Shown in pieces: positions 10,063-20,644 of a stretch of DNA of 23,266 bases; position 1 is the stretch's first letter; the number at the start of each line of letters is the position of its first letter. Source of the DNA: Bigelowiella natans CCMP2755 (taxonomy: Eukaryota > Cercozoa > Chlorarachniophyceae). The stretch spans positions 1-23,266 of the forward strand of contig ADNK01001974.1 of assembly GCA_000320545.1 (NCBI GenBank). The letters run 5' to 3'. Below the pieces are notes generated by a model that saw only the letters and a list, made by a program, of their open reading frames with translations, was not told where the DNA came from and made no database searches. Both the position numbers and the translations under genes were made by a program.

Positions 10063-11032
10063 CTGATTGTAGTGGTGGCGTGAGCCAATGCAACTGTAAT
10101 TATGAGGCGCACAGCCTTCAAAATTTGAAAATGTTGAAAACTACTCTCCGAGTGCGGAATTGGGATCTTCTCTGAGGTAGACATTACATGAAATTGTGCG
10201 GGTGTCTCCGGGATGTTTTCGTCATTTTCCTGATCGGGGGAACCGGAGATGGTGGTGCCTAATCAGTGACAGCAATGAAGACAATGGCGACGGTGACAAA
10301 TACTTTAGAAGCAACGAATCCCCATTTCGCAACGACACGAATCAGAACGTGAATGATTCTGCGAAAGCACCAGACAGTCTCTCACTGTTTTGCAATACAC
10401 GAAACAGGCAACAGGTGGGAAATAATGCGCTTGTTATTCGATGCAGCCGCTGGCCCAGAAGAATCGTCGAGCCTGCCATGCTGCTTTTGGGGCGGGGTCC
10501 ACTTCGAGCGACGTGCACAGGGGCAGGGCGTATGACATTTCCGGGATTTCCTTCGAAAACCGGGATTTGATGCCATTACATGTATCTCGGAGAGATATCT
10601 CGTGCTTTTTTTTTTCTCCCCAAACCAAAAATCCTCGAATTCTTGATCCTGCAGTCGTTAGAAAATGGGGAAAAAGCCCCTTGGAAAGCAACCTGCACCT
10701 TAACTTCCGTCGCGAATACCCTTGTCGCATGCAAGAAATATGGTTGATTTGACACATTATTTTGTCAGGAAACAAAAAGCAGATCGATCTCCAGGATCTC
10801 CCGCCTAAAAGAGGAGCCAACCCAAAACAGGAAGAAGACCAAAAAGTGTCGAAAATTGGACTACGATCGATCGTGAAGACCGAGGATTCGTACTCAGGAA
10901 TGTTGGAGTCATGTTGTCGTTATAAGATAAAAGATGGACATATTTTGATATTCGGATGTTGGAGGTGCTCGGAATTTGCGTCTGAAAACTTGTCCCGCTT
11001 TTTCTTTCCCCTCCCCTGCTGTCTAACTGACG
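10063..11032. promoter_or_regulatory. Divergent spacer between the PIPK and CURT-like genes
   Basis: About 970 bp lie between the first recognised PIPK exon (-) and the CURT-like start codon (+). It must contain the CURT promoter and probably the remaining 5' exons of the kinase. The frame of the kinase exon stays open upstream to about 10140, so the exon may be longer than annotated. No specific promoter element was assigned. Confidence 0.35.
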
Positions 11033-11650
11033 ATGGCCGCTCGCAACTCTTCCATGCTCCCTGTGGTGCTTGTCCTAGCATCTGCAACTTTCATGCTTGC
11101 ACTTTATGCATCCAAACCGTCCACTCCACTTCAGCTCAATGCTATTCGAACTAGACCATCTGCTGGCGTAATGATGAGACCAAATTCTCGATTTGTAAGC
11201 AGACCTTCAGCAGCTGCTGCGTTGAACAGTGCTGACATTCGCCCAGCTATCTTGGCTTCAAGAGGCCAACAATGCGTCAAAGTTAACGACATTGCGACAA
11301 TGTGCGGTAAGATGGTGGTTCTGCGCTCACCAACCGCTGTGAGAGCTGCCAAGAGTGATGAATTGGACGCTGACAAGCTTATCGAAGACCTTACGTCTAA
11401 GTTCGATTCGATTGAGAACAAGAGCCAGGTCGCTATCTATGGCGGTGCCTCCATTCTTGCTCTTTTGCTTGCAAACGGACTTGTGACTACGATCGATGCC
11501 ATCCCAGTCCTGCCTTACTTCATGAAACTCGTTGGTACCGGGTACACGTCTTGGTTCGTCTACCGATACCTTCTTTTCGATGATTCTCGTAAGGAGCTCC
11601 TCGAAGATCTTGAAGCCATCCGCAAGAAGGTTACTGGAGAATCCCAATAG
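11033..11650 (+). CDS. CURT1/CAAD-domain thylakoid membrane protein with a bipartite plastid presequence
   Basis: A 205-residue intronless frame. Residues 1-26 form an ER-type signal peptide (MLPVVLVLASATFMLALYA core). Residues about 27-115 are rich in Ser, Arg, Pro and Ala with few acids, like a transit peptide. The mature C-terminus (about 118-205) is a CAAD domain: a short amphipathic helix, two membrane spans (about 134-153 and 160-181; the second holds GTGYTSWFVYRYLLF) and a C-terminal helix DSRKELLEDLEAIRKKVTG. CURT1 proteins curve thylakoid membranes at grana margins, and CAAD domains tether proteins to thylakoids in cyanobacteria. The spacing and the YRYLLF motif match this family well. 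There is no Phe at the signal/transit junction. The start codon sits in GACGATGGCC and gives the expected signal peptide. Confidence 0.88.
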   Translation: MAARNSSMLPVVLVLASATFMLALYASKPSTPLQLNAIRTRPSAGVMMRPNSRFVSRPSAAAALNSADIRPAILASRGQQCVKVNDIATMCGKMVVLRSPTAVRAAKSDELDADKLIEDLTSKFDSIENKSQVAIYGGASILALLLANGLVTTIDAIPVLPYFMKLVGTGYTSWFVYRYLLFDDSRKELLEDLEAIRKKVTGESQ

Positions 11651-12975
11651 GATGCGTCCCGGAGGAACAAGATAGTATAGCTATCTTTGTGACAAGCCTT
11701 GGGGCGCCCCATTCCATACATATCAGCGTTTTATTTCAAGGAATGAGTAAACACACGCACCCACGATTTACAGGGCAGAAAACAAACTGTTACAGATACT
11801 AGCATTTGGAAAGTAATCGCATCATTAAATTGAACGATTAACAAATGTCACTGCTACAATAAATTCATTCATTACAATTTTCAGGACATGTTGACAACAC
11901 AATTCAGCTGCATTTATTTTAAAAAATAATATTGCGCAGTTCCAATGCAATGGACAAGCTACTTGTGAATCGGCATATCTAGTTGTCCAGCGACGAGCGC
12001 AGCAAGTGTACCGCCGTCTGCATGCAATAGCTTGCACAACACTATAGAACATGAGACTTCAACAGCGCTGTGCTGTGTTCAGCAGTACGCCCGCTGCTAC
12101 ATGCGCACGCTAGCGCCGAATGAAAAGCTTCTAATGACAACATGTGCGTTCGTGTGTTTCACAATGCTTGCATGGCATGTCAGTCTCATCTAGTCATTCT
12201 AGCATTGTCGCTCGATGATCGCATGCGATGCGCATCGCATATACGTCTAGATACTATAGACATACGTATATATTATATATATCATAGATGTGTACATACA
12301 TGACAAACAACGACAGTGCTAGAGTGGCTTCACCCAATGTACCAATGCAAGCCATGCATGCGTGACGACCAATGCAAAATGTCTAGAGCGCAGTCGCCAG
12401 CGCATGAGCATTTTGTCCACCACGCACGCATCGTCTGACTACGTCCACGCCCACGCTTCACCTGCGCTGCATGTACGTCGCACGCACGATGCTAGCACAC
12501 TAGCAGCGCATGCTCGATGTGTTTACAAGTTTGGTATTAGCTGGTATACATCATTAGCAAGCTGAACGTTCAGGGCAGAGTTGGCACCGGCGGGCACATC
12601 GCACAGCAGTCTGTCTATATAGCCGCTCAATTGTTAGCATGTGGCAATTTCGCGCTAGCTAGCCATCACATGCATGTGCATGCCCACGTACACGTGCGAG
12701 CTCTGCTGCGTAGTGTGAGCGACAATGATAAGATGCGAGTGGCGTATGAAGAACACACGCACATGGACAATGTGTTAATACTACTCTCGGTATACGGTGA
12801 GCGAAACTACAGACTGAGTTTTTCTACATGTATTCTCGTGCTGCTTTCACTGTTTTATCGTTTATTTCGTTTCGCGAGGGGTCATCGTATAGCATGAAGA
12901 TAATGAAGATTGTAAATTATTACGGCTAACCTAGTGTATCATTCTCGTTTGCTTCCTAGTAACCCTTTTTGTTCA
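11651..12975. other. Gene-poor stretch, CATG/TGCA-rich
   Basis: I could not support a gene. About 12060-12720 is unusually rich in short palindromic words (GCATGC, GCTAGC, CACGTG, TGCATG), and 12240-12290 is TA-rich. Confidence 0.45.
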
Positions 12976-14387
12976 TCAAAGCCATCTTGAATGCCTGTGG
13001 TATTTGGGGATGATATGAACTTCACTCAACGTATTATTAGGTACGCTGCGTGTATATTCTGATGTCTAACATCGGTATGTGTAATCCTTATCATCATCAT
13101 CATCATTGTCATCATATTATTGTCAGTTATCTTACGTCTGATGAAGCTGCCGTCACTCTCTTTTTGCCCCTTCCCACAGCAGAAGGAATATGCGGTCAAC
13201 CCTGATAGTTCGTTGATTGTGTGAGCGTAATGACGATGTGCGCAGGGTGGTTGCTGGTGATGATGTGTCACAAAACTGCGGGATCATTCTCCGGCTGTGA
13301 GAATGACTATCGTGCGGGACAGAAACGTGCAAATTGCGACACTGACTGAGCTACCCAGCGACAACACAGACACTGTTTAATGTCGCATGATATGAATACG
13401 TGCAGAATGCTTATGCAAAGCAAAGCTGCCCGTTACTCTTATCATCATGTAGACGACGACCTGCAATGAGTGTCATCGAGCATATTCCAATGACGAGGCT
13501 GAGCGCTTTTCCAAAGCCGGAGCCACCCTCATCTGTTGTGTATTCTTGCTCATGAAGAGAATGCAGAAGGAAGCATTGCAAAGTTAGGTAGTACACTGCC
13601 ATGTAAGTTACCTGATGTGCTCTTCGTGCCTCCGCCATCCGAGCTGCTGTTGACGTCCGCAAACGGGGAGTCAGTTCTTACCTAATCATCGTATAAAGGA
13701 GGAGAACAGAGCAGTAAGAGCAGCAGTCAAGCCTTGCCCGTATTATGCCCGTCGATATCATCGCCGTCGTCGCTCTCTCACCACCCACCGTCGTCTTTAC
13801 CCGCACAACACGAACAACACGAACTGCAAAGCGGATATGAACACCTGCGAAATCGCCTGCGCGGAGTTGAGCGTCCACCCGTTTCGAGTGAAAAATGCAC
13901 TTGGTCCCGTTTGCAGGTCCACAGAGGCAGCCTGTGCTTGCGCGGAAGTGTTGTACGTTGCAGCTACGTCCAAGCTAAGAAGGGAATGGGAGCACAAATG
14001 GAGAGACAAGTCAGGCTCATGGCCGAGTTTTACCGCATAGTGGTAGTAGTAGTAGTAGTATTTGGGGGGGGGGGGGGGGGGGGTTAGAGTTGTGGCTCGT
14101 TCTTGCTTCCCATCGCGTCGCAAGACTTCATTTTTTAAAAATAATCCAAGAATTTCAACTGCCGCTACCATTCTACTTCTGCTACTGCTATAAAAGTTAA
14201 AACAGCAGCAGCAGCCGCAGCAGCAACAACATCTACTCAATGCTCTTCAAAGGCGGTCACGACGACTACTACTAGCGAGAGCACTCCTACCTGATAGTGC
14301 TGTCGATGCAGGAACCCTTGACTGAAACTTCTCCGAAAGCTCCGGATCTATGCAACATTGTCTTGATGCTGCTGCTGTACTGAGCCA
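12976..14387 (-). CDS. Stalk, single membrane span and tail exons (possible 3' part of the EGF/glycosidase gene)
   Basis: Phase-consistent exons: 14291-14387, 13845-13974, 13612-13681, 13461-13532, 13136-13201, then a last short exon ending at TGA 12976-12978 or, with another acceptor, at TAA 13037-13039. Several sites are strong (TTCCCTTCTTAG acceptor before 13974; GTAGGA, GTAACT and GTAAGA donors). The product has a Ser/Ala/Gln-rich lumenal part, a DSPFADVNSSSDGGGTKSTS linker, a span (GFGKALSLVIGICSMTLIA plus GLTAYSF), a CC pair and a short polar tail: a type I membrane anchor. No start codon or signal peptide is evident between these exons and the stop of the upstream glycosidase-like gene at 14856. 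Phase allows either donor 14871 (C|GTCAAA) or 14892 (GTACTT) of that gene's last exon to join here, so a single membrane-anchored enzyme is plausible. Confidence 0.5.
14064..14083. repeat. G20 homopolymer
   Basis: Lies in the intron 13975-14290 of the minus-strand stalk exons, beside a (TAG)n run. Its exact length is likely unstable. Confidence 0.9.
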
Positions 14388-14481
14388 CTAGTGCACAGCG
14401 ATAAGAGGAATTATGAGGAAAGGGAGATTGTTGCCGTCAGTAAGGATGCTGCACGAATTAAAAATACAAACGCGCGCACAC

Positions 14482-14496
14482 CCACACACATACACA

Positions 14497-14549
<53 letters not shown>

Positions 14550-14568
14550 TAATTATAGAAATATAAAT

Positions 14569-14636
<68 letters not shown>
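14482..14636. repeat. Compound (CA)n(GA)n ... (TA)n(TG)n microsatellite
   Basis: Four dinucleotide types in about 155 bp, broken only by a short AT-rich bridge near 14545-14573. It lies between the glycosidase-like stop and the stalk exons, which would be an intron if the two are one gene. Confidence 0.95.
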
Positions 14637-14638
<2 letters not shown>

Positions 14639-14855
14639 ATGTGTGTATTTGTGTGTTTAGTTACTCGATGAGCAGGAAACAGCGAATGATGCGAGAAACT
14701 TCACTATTCTTTGAGATTCAAGTCCTATCACCTACCACACAAAAAGGGTAGAAGCAAGAATAAGGAGCTTATTCGTCTGTGTGACCCTCGAGGCAACGAT
14801 TATTTAGGATGACGTAATGATAGCATCTTTCACCATCGCCATATGCGTTTCTGTC

Positions 14856-16550
14856 TTATGTTTGACGGATTCGCATTGGGGGTGCAGCAAGTACCGGCGT
14901 GAAGGTCGCCCAGTCGTTTCCTATTGATGTTATCAGAGATGAGGTTGGGGAGAAGGGAAATACAGCGATGGCGGATACGACGACGATGATGACGATAATA
15001 AATATTCTCACCGTATTGAGAGTTTACGGTCAGGTAGCGTTCCTTCCCAAAGCCGCCTTATATACACGGTGCACAGATACACGTGAAGTACTCATTAAAA
15101 GCGCGGGAAAAGGCCAATTGGAAACAAATGGACACGCTCGCATACCGAATTACGTGAATGCAGACGTTTCTTCTGACATCGTCTGACTCATAACATGCAC
15201 ACGACAGCACACAGCTGTTGTTTCTGCGCGCACCTGATTTGCAGCCCATGGAAAGAGCGACAATAGTAGTTCCTGGGGGAATTTGTTTGAGGAGAAGAGA
15301 AGAGGGGACGGGTAGGAAGGATGGAAAGAGAAAGGCAAAATTGAATAGGGGGTGATTATGTACCACCAGGATCATCATTATCATCGTCATCGTCATCGTC
15401 ATCGTATAGGTCTTCACGGGAAACTAGTAATATTCAAGAGCTAACTAACTGCACCTTCCAGAGCGAGCCTTGGCCGCTCACACGTAGGGAATGTGTATGA
15501 GGTTCTGATTGGCGTGCATGTGGTTAGAAAAGCGCAGCAATGAGACACTCCCAACGTATTAAGAAACGATGGCTGGCGGGTCGATCATCATCTCTATCAC
15601 AGTTCTCTTCGAGGATGCAAACTTGCAGGAGATCCTTTTTTTAAAAAATTATTTTCATCATCACCCGTCGGAAAAGGGCATCTTGTTCTCGAACACGGTG
15701 CCAGTCATTGTCTGCACAGCAACCGCCATCGCAACAAAAGCACATATCCGTCAAAACAACAAAACGAACGAGAAAGCTGGTGGCTTTGACGCCCTCGCCG
15801 CTGCCTCAAAATTAGCTGAGCTGTTGCTATCCCCACCCAGGCTTCGCCGGTGAAGTTCCTCGAATAGGCGTGTGATATAGAGTTGAAGTGTTCAGCTTTG
15901 TCGGCATCTTTGATCTGTGCGGGTTGGAATAGACAGTGCGATTCACGACGTTAAAGCGGCCGATTGTACAGAGGGAACACTGCTGTCGTGTTGTGTGTGT
16001 CGCCCTCTCTCAGTTGCAATGACACTAATGCTGCTGCTGAAACTACTTCTACTACTACTACTACTACAACTCAATTCGACAACAAATCTGCCTCTGCCTT
16101 TTTACTCCTCCTCCTCCCCCTCCTCTTCTTCTTCTTCTTGTTCTTCTTCTTCCTAGTCTCTCTTGCTGATTGATGGTTGTGGCCAACTCACCATGTAGGT
16201 GAAGAGTGCGTGATAAACTCCGTCCTCATCCTTCCAGAGGAAGGGATCTTGGACACCTATGTGTCGGTGGAAAGAGGCCGGCCATGACTCAAGATACGCG
16301 ATACACAGCAAGGTGAAAAAGTTGTTCTGCCGTTTTGAATGTATTCGCTACCCTGCGGGAGCTCATACTTATCTCCACCGAAGATGTTGTGCTGGCTGTA
16401 CTCGTAAGTGCCAGAATTGCTCCAATCTGTAGCTGTCGCTGTCAGCATGAGGCAACCCAGGGGTAGAATAGTAAGAGTGTGTTTCCCTTTCAATGTGTGG
16501 GCGTGTGTGCGTGTGTGCGTGTATGTGCGAGCGCGTGCGTGTGTGTGTGT

Positions 16551-16603
<53 letters not shown>

Positions 16604-19338
16604 ACTTCCATATGTTCTTGTATGTGCACTTACCAGTGTGTATCACGGAGCATTTGGTCTGAGGTGTTGGGCAATCAACCTGCAGAGCGTTGTTACATTT
16701 ATGAGATTAACTCACATGCTCACCCCCCTTTTACCAGCAGCCAACCTCCCGACCCTAACCCCCCCCCTCTCATTCCCTCATTTCATGTACCCATGTTCTC
16801 CAAAGCGCCTTCAGGCTGCCATCCGATTCGATGATCGGCGAGAAGCTTGCATCCATCGCTGACCCCAATTCTACTGGTTCTGAGCAAACGTACAAACTCC
16901 CATCATGCTTGTCGTCGTCGCCATTGGCGGTCGAGTGCTTCGCGGTATCATCAGCGGCGCAACACGCGCGGCACAAGAAAAGGGCGAGCGGTAGGATGCG
17001 CTCGATCTGAGCCTTCTCCGTGCAGCATGAGGAGCAAACGTTGCAGATTTGTCTGTTGAAAAATAGCGAAGAGACACGCTGCAGCTTCCCCCCACCGAGA
17101 GTGCAACCCATCGATTTCTTACTTACATCTTTCTTTTATTGGTTCTGGCCATCAAACATACCTACGAGTTCGGTTGGAGTTGACCAAGAATTTTCATCAT
17201 CGGGGGAATTCGTCCATGTCATATACGTCGGCTGGTTGGAGAGACCTTCACACGTATCATAATAATAGAGAGGAACAGTAAGAACAACAACAAATAGCAT
17301 TGCGCACAGCCCGCTGGGCTTGTTGGATGTACACACATGTATATATTAGAAAGCCACGAGCAACAAATCATAATGTGCCGAATTAACAATAGGCATATTC
17401 ATATTTGACGAAACAGCGAATTCCCGAATAAGATGTCCCCTCGACCAAAAAATAGACTAATTCGAATGTGCAAGCTTCAAGCACGACAGCGATAGCGAGC
17501 GGATATTTGAGCCAAAACAAATTCCAAATCGTCGCCGCGCGCAGGCTGATACTACCGGGAGTCGTGCCAGTAGCGGGACACCAGCCCCATTTTATTGCAG
17601 ATCGCTCTCCCAGGTTGCTCGCTCCGGTGGAACAGTCACACACGATACCTACGCGAACCAAAAGGTCAGAGTAATAGACAAACTTACACACACACACACA
17701 GACACATATTATACTATTTACATATATAATTTGCAGTTTATTGGCGGAGAGTCAGGCCAAACAACACTCAGATCCGACACACAGCGAATCGCAAATCGGC
17801 TACTACTACTACTATTACTACTACTAGTAGTAAGCAGTATGCTCTTTTCAGGATGTGGGATGTACAGTCTCATTTTCTGCTTACCGTCGTTTACAATCAC
17901 ACTGCCGTTGACCTAAAATTCAACCAAAAAACGAGTTTTAACAAAGTCGAAAGATGGTCTTCATCTAAAATGCTTTCGTTCACCCCCCCCCCCCCCCCCC
18001 CCTCATCCCTCTCTACAAAGGGAGCCGCTCCTAAGTAGCCGGGGATATCATAAATGTCGATAGCAGTTTCGAAACGGATGAATACCTTTCCGCTGAAAAA
18101 CATCACGAATTCACCGGTCGGCGCTCTCGTCACGCGAGACTCGAATGCCATAGGGCTGCCACCCAAAATGCGGCCTTTGAAAGTGTACGGTCCTTCTGGT
18201 TCGGTGGCCGTTGCATGTACTATCGCACTATTACGGCCTGAGGGTAGGTGTAGTTCTGTCAGCGCCATTTACTCGCATGTGCCTCCTGGCACTCGTAGCA
18301 TTCCACTCACGCATCGATGCGACACAGCTACGATCATAACTCATCGCCTACCCCATGAATTGAGTCCGCATTGGTTGACAAGCTCCGAAGCCCACATGTG
18401 CCAGACACCTGCCAACGGAGTAGTTGGGGGGGGGGGGGGGTTGAGTGAGATCTTACTTCTGGATGACGCCAACGAGGAAAAGACTATAATAACAAAACTT
18501 TTGTGAATAATTCGAAAAGCATCCATCATAGTCACACGAGCCGGCGTTTCTATGTGTGTTATTGGCTTCAAGTACCAGCATCATCCTTCACTATCGAGCC
18601 TCCCCACGATGCCGACGAATCGGGTAGTCTTGCAAAAAATGACGCAGGTGTCAGTCGGGCAGTTTGGATGGTGACCACGTTGAATATACAATCGCAATAT
18701 CAACAAACAGCTTCTGGCTGCACGCACTTGTTAATTTACACATATTTTGGCGCGGTGCACACGCATAGAGTCGTTCGATTTCTTCCCACCTATTGTATCC
18801 GATCACACTCTTATCGACAGCTTGAAAGGCTATTTTTCCGCACTTGTCTCCGTGCCTGGTAAGTATTGGGCAATCCGCGTAAATTGCTGGTGTTCTTTCC
18901 AAGTATACTCATTCACTATTGGTATTCACTATTCCTCTTTGGAATGTAATATATTGTGTCGTCGTTTCACACCCGCTGATTGGCCGATGATTAGTCTTCA
19001 ATAGGTGTGTATTTGTTGGGGGTTTTACCATCCATCGAAGCACGCACACCCTCCTGGGATGCAGTTGCCATTGTATGAGCAGTCAGCGTCTACATTGTAG
19101 AGAATAGTGCCGTGATTCAGTAAGGGAGATGTACAGGACGAAGTTTTCCCTGACATGCGCCTCAAACATCACCACTGCTTCTAATAATTATCACCCAGCT
19201 CCTACAATGACCCATCTCTATTTATCAGGGACATCTCACGCTTAGACCTGTAGAGCAGGTCGCTGGTTGGAGAGCATTTGTGGAGGCGTCGAAGAAGAGG
19301 AAAGCCGATATCACCGATGCTACGAGAGCTTTGTACAT
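14856..19338 (-). CDS. Secreted EGF-like plus GH43-like glycosidase-domain protein, 18 exons
   Basis: Exons 5' to 3': 19248-19338, 19029-19089, 18790-18855, 18576-18628, 18352-18408, 18086-18237, 17885-17912, 17556-17648, 17162-17245, 16791-16879, 16634-16679, 16352-16438, 16192-16256, 15837-15914, 15665-15711, 15455-15504, 15234-15272, 14856-14920. All are GT-AG with matching phase; the sum is 1251 nt (416 residues). Exon 1 is a signal peptide (MYKALVASVISAFLFF). Next come an EGF-like module (DADCSYNGNC...CACFDGWHGDKCGK) and a propeller: ASWGGSIVKDDAGVWHMW, SELVNQCGLNSWGRNSAIVH, EPEGPYTF, GEFVMFFSG, SPDDENSWSTP, ASFSPIIESDGSLKALWRT, HTATATDWSNSGTYEY, VQDPFLWKDEDGVYHALF, HAYSRNFTGEAW, TCERPRLAL. 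The order resembles five-bladed GH43-like glycosidases of algae and oomycetes, so an extracellular carbohydrate-active role is likely; the substrate is unknown. The exon-10 start is uncertain (16879 or about 16861). The stop at 14856 may be bypassed by splicing. Confidence 0.8.
16554..16603. repeat. (AG)n microsatellite with adjacent GT-rich tract, intronic
   Basis: In the 16439-16633 intron of the glycosidase-like gene. The intron is mostly simple repeat: GT/GC-rich at 16500-16550, then (AG)n with one interruption. Confidence 0.95.
17983..18002. repeat. C20 homopolymer, intronic
   Basis: Reads as G20 in the sense of the minus-strand gene, inside the intron 17913-18085 just upstream of the 28-nt exon. 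Confidence 0.9.
18426..18440. repeat. G15 homopolymer, intronic
   Basis: Reads as C15 in the gene sense, about 18-32 nt before the acceptor at 18409, so it contributes to that intron's pyrimidine tract. Confidence 0.9.
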
Positions 19339-19538
19339 TGCGATCTGAAAAAAGGTGATTACTTGCATTTCGGCCCTGTATACTCACGTGCTGTATGCCG
19401 AGTTGGAGGATGAGAAGGTGCATCGTCTGCAGGGAGGGCTGGCAATTCGGATGTAACGGGCTTGGCTGGCTCACATTTGATTTCGTTCAGATTGAACAAC
19501 GCTATGCGGCAAATTCAGATTCCCGAGTGGGGGAACTC

Positions 19539-19582
<44 letters not shown>

Positions 19583-20267
19583 AGAAAAAGAGAGAGCGCG
19601 TGTGACACATAGCAAAGGCGAAATGACTAACCTAACTTGTCTGGTACAAGTCTCTAGGCGAAGGGGCGGGGCGGGGGGGGAGCACACCACTAGCAGCTTG
19701 CAGAGCCAACTAGATACGAATTCTTCGATGTGTTAAAACCGGTAACCGTATTAGATTAGCCCCAGGTATCTTCACCTGCAATATCGGTCAAAATCCAATG
19801 GAATCCATTTGAAAATCGCACAACGACAATCCGATTTTGGTGATTTACCCACAAATTGCCCCCCAGATCGGGAGCGGAACGGTGGCCTTGTGCTGCAGAG
19901 GATGGGCAGTACGGGCAAATCCAAGGGGAAAACGCCTGTCTGCGACATGGTGAATGGGCATAAAATCCTTGAAAATTCCCCGTGCCTATGTCAAACAAAT
20001 CTAGTTTTCGCGTTTCGACAGTTACCTCGCTCTCCCAGTGGTGCCTACATTGGCGCTCGTGCATGAGCATGCATGCGGCAAGCTGTCGTACTGTGCTCCA
20101 GGTACGTCTTGTCCTGACACGATTTTGAGGTTAACAATGTGTTTCGTGAAATGCTAGTAGATGCATGAACGTGCCAACCAATCACTGCAAACAAGAAAAA
20201 AGAAACAATGTGCGTTGATCGACTGCATTTCTAACAAAGTGCAAAGGCGGCTAGTGTGGTAGCTGTA
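19339..20267. other. Spacer between the glycosidase-like gene and the retrotransposon LTR
   Basis: Contains the 5' flank of the minus-strand glycosidase-like gene, including a (GA)16 tract at 19541-19572 that continues as imperfect purine repeat to about 19597. No gene was recognised. The minus frame 19756-20070 has no signal, motif or splice support. Confidence 0.45.
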
Positions 20268-20593
20268 TGTTGCGCGTAAGGTGTTCACAGGCCGAGGCGC
20301 TACGTGCACAAGTAGGCAGGGGGGGGGAAAGGCACGTTTGCTTCCTTTTGAAGAGTTGTGTTTATTTTTATTAAAGATTATATTTTTATTAAATCGTGCA
20401 CTGCGTAATCATTCGCGAAGCTTTCGCGAATGCCGCCGCACGTGGGGCAGCACACTTCCGGTGTGCTGCCATGAGTCCCGCCGGAACCCACGTGCCTATG
20501 CTGTATTAATATCTACGTTATCTATATTCTATATCCGCGACAACCCCTTTGTTGTCGCACGTGACTTGTGCCCGCGTAGTGGTACGCGCTACA
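20268..20593 (-). repeat. 3' long terminal repeat of the retrotransposon
   Basis: The 326-bp segment starts TGTTGCGCGTA and ends TACGCGCTACA, near-perfect terminal inverted repeats (10 of 11) with canonical TG...CA ends. In the element's sense it directly follows a polypurine tract (TTGGGGGAGG, 20594-20603). It holds an A/T-rich block with AATAAA-like signals in the element's sense (20358-20395) and several perfect stem-loops. The matching 5' LTR and the target-site duplication lie outside the window. Confidence 0.8.
20411..20469. repeat. Stem-loop pair inside the LTR
   Basis: ATTCGCGA/TCGCGAAT (20411-20431, 5-nt loop) and GCAGCACAC/GTGTGCTGC (20447-20469, 5-nt loop). The second is enclosed by the complementary pair GCACGTGGG (20438-20446) and CCCACGTGC (20487-20495). 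Confidence 0.85.
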
Positions 20594-20610
20594 CCTCCCC
20601 CAAGTCACGT
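20537..20610. repeat. Stem-loops around the LTR end and polypurine tract
   Basis: GCGACAAC/GTTGTCGC (20537-20558, 6-nt loop), and the 10-bp perfect inverted pair ACGTGACTTG (20559-20568) with CAAGTCACGT (20601-20610). The latter spans the LTR boundary and encloses the polypurine tract. Confidence 0.85.
20594..20603 (-). promoter_or_regulatory. Polypurine tract (plus-strand primer site of the retrotransposon)
   Basis: Reads TTGGGGGAGG on the minus strand, immediately before the LTR's TGT end. This is the usual position and composition of an LTR-retrotransposon polypurine tract. Confidence 0.75.
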
Positions 20611-20644
20611 TGCTCCTTCCTTCCTTCCTTATTCCCTTAGACCT

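Noticed and set aside
13734..14087. Plus-strand frames over 13734-14087
   Set aside because: Antisense to the stalk exon 13845-13974, which has strong splice sites and phase agreement on the minus strand.
14482..14636. Tandem repeat considered as a CRISPR or centromere-like array
   Set aside because: It is a plain compound dinucleotide microsatellite without spaced unique sequences.
19756..20070. 104-residue minus-strand frame upstream of the glycosidase-like gene
   Set aside because: The glycosidase-like gene already has a convincing signal-peptide first exon at 19338; this frame has no splice link and no recognisable domain.
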